The notes below the pieces were generated by a model. That model searched no databases. It was not told where the DNA came from and was given only the letters and a program-made list of their open reading frames with translations. A stretch of 10,333 bases of DNA. Origin: Nitrospirales bacterium. GTDB lineage: Bacteria; Nitrospirota; Nitrospiria; Nitrospirales; UBA8639. The stretch covers positions 1-10,333 of the forward strand of contig JAJDBO010000076.1 of NCBI GenBank assembly GCA_029261305.1. Reading direction: 5' to 3'. Each line of letters opens with the position of its first letter. The stretch's first letter is position 1. This document shows, piece after piece, positions 10,072-10,333 of this stretch. Both the position numbers and the translations under genes were made by a program.

Positions 10072-10333
10072 AGACAAAAAATTTTATTGGGCCTTGGCCG
10101 TGATCTTGGCGCTGTACATCCTGAGTGGATGGTCTTGTATGGCTCGCATTGTTCACGCCCAAGACATCTTCACCCCGCATTGCCATGGCTTTCAGTGGGA
10201 GGCGAATCCCGAGCCAGACGTGGACAAGTATTGTCTTTACGGAAAGCGGCCTTGGGGCGTGTGGCAACTGGGCCACTGTGTGACGGGCAGGCTCACCACC
10301 ACCATGACCTGTGAGCAGGCGAACGTCACGGAC
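10061..10333 (+). CDS. Secreted FN3-like protein, 3' end off the right edge (partial)
   Basis: GTG 10061 has a GGAGAG box (10050-10055) and overlaps the methyltransferase stop by 11 bp. The frame is open for 91 codons to the window edge. The N-terminus KKFYWALAVILALYILSGW is a signal sequence, with likely cleavage after VHA (about residue 34), leaving QDIFTPHCHG at the mature N-terminus. FQWEANPEPDVDKYCLYG matches the 'W..NPEPDV.GYRLY' opening of fibronectin type III domains. At least five cysteines are visible (SC, HC, YC, HC, TC); those after the cleavage site could form disulfides in the periplasm. An in-frame ATG at 10139 would lose the signal peptide and is unlikely. Function unknown. 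It is the second exported protein of this region. Confidence 0.7.
   Translation, partial: MPSEDKKFYWALAVILALYILSGWSCMARIVHAQDIFTPHCHGFQWEANPEPDVDKYCLYGKRPWGVWQLGHCVTGRLTTTMTCEQANVTD

Noticed and set aside
1..10333. Integrase, attachment sites or insertion sequences
   Set aside because: No recombinase or transposase signature and no terminal inverted repeats were found; the 39-bp repeat lies at gene junctions, not at element ends.

Overview
The window looks like the early/accessory arm of a temperate phage or prophage of a mid-GC bacterium that uses strong Shine-Dalgarno sites (AGGAGG-type boxes precede many starts) and a Sec-type export pathway. The host cannot be named from the sequence alone. 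The evidence for phage origin is a divergent switch-like region, a run of tiny genes joined by ATGA/GTGA overlaps, a RusA-type Holliday junction resolvase, a phage replication-initiator-like protein, a J-domain phage protein, a Gp37/Gp68 (DUF5131) protein and a short cytosine-C5 DNA methyltransferase.

Layout. Minus strand, positions 1-1448: a partial gene with a TerB-like helical region, probably followed by a BRCT domain outside the window (1-462); a 76-aa unknown (553-783); and a ~200-aa unknown (837-1448). A short divergent gap (about 1449-1477) with a TTGACA box and repeated AGGACATG separates these from the plus-strand block. The plus block opens with a small Cro/XRE-like HTH protein (1478-1714). 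It continues with a Cys4 zinc-ribbon microprotein (1730-1888), several small unknown or membrane proteins (1885-3342), RusA (3344-3709), two conserved small phage proteins (3706-4316), a structured 180-bp leader (4317-4498), the replication-like protein (4499-5311), a 36-aa C2H2 zinc-finger microprotein (5308-5418), the J-domain protein (5415-6017) and a small membrane protein (6036-6263).

After a gene-free 145-bp spacer with a CTAG-rich palindrome (6264-6408) comes the most striking gene. It is a DUF6745-type protein interrupted by 25 perfect 12-bp units encoding [D/A]-S-V-[G/W/R/Q], coupled to a small conserved partner gene (7626-7943). These are followed by a secreted protein (7957-8430), the three-Cys DUF5131 protein (8427-9278), a 23-aa remnant ORF, the C5-methyltransferase (9343-10071) and a partial secreted FN3-like protein running off the right edge (10061-10333).

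Reading the genes together, 1478-6263 looks like a regulation/replication/recombination module. 6412-10333 looks like a cargo region: repeat protein plus partner, exported proteins, DUF5131 and methyltransferase. Two observations stand out beyond annotation. The first is the codon-pure 12-bp repeat array. The second is a 202-codon open frame nested in the +1 frame of the methyltransferase, whose translation carries motifs of a widespread phage protein family. A 39-bp imperfect direct repeat flanks the DUF5131 gene and suggests cassette insertion or duplication.
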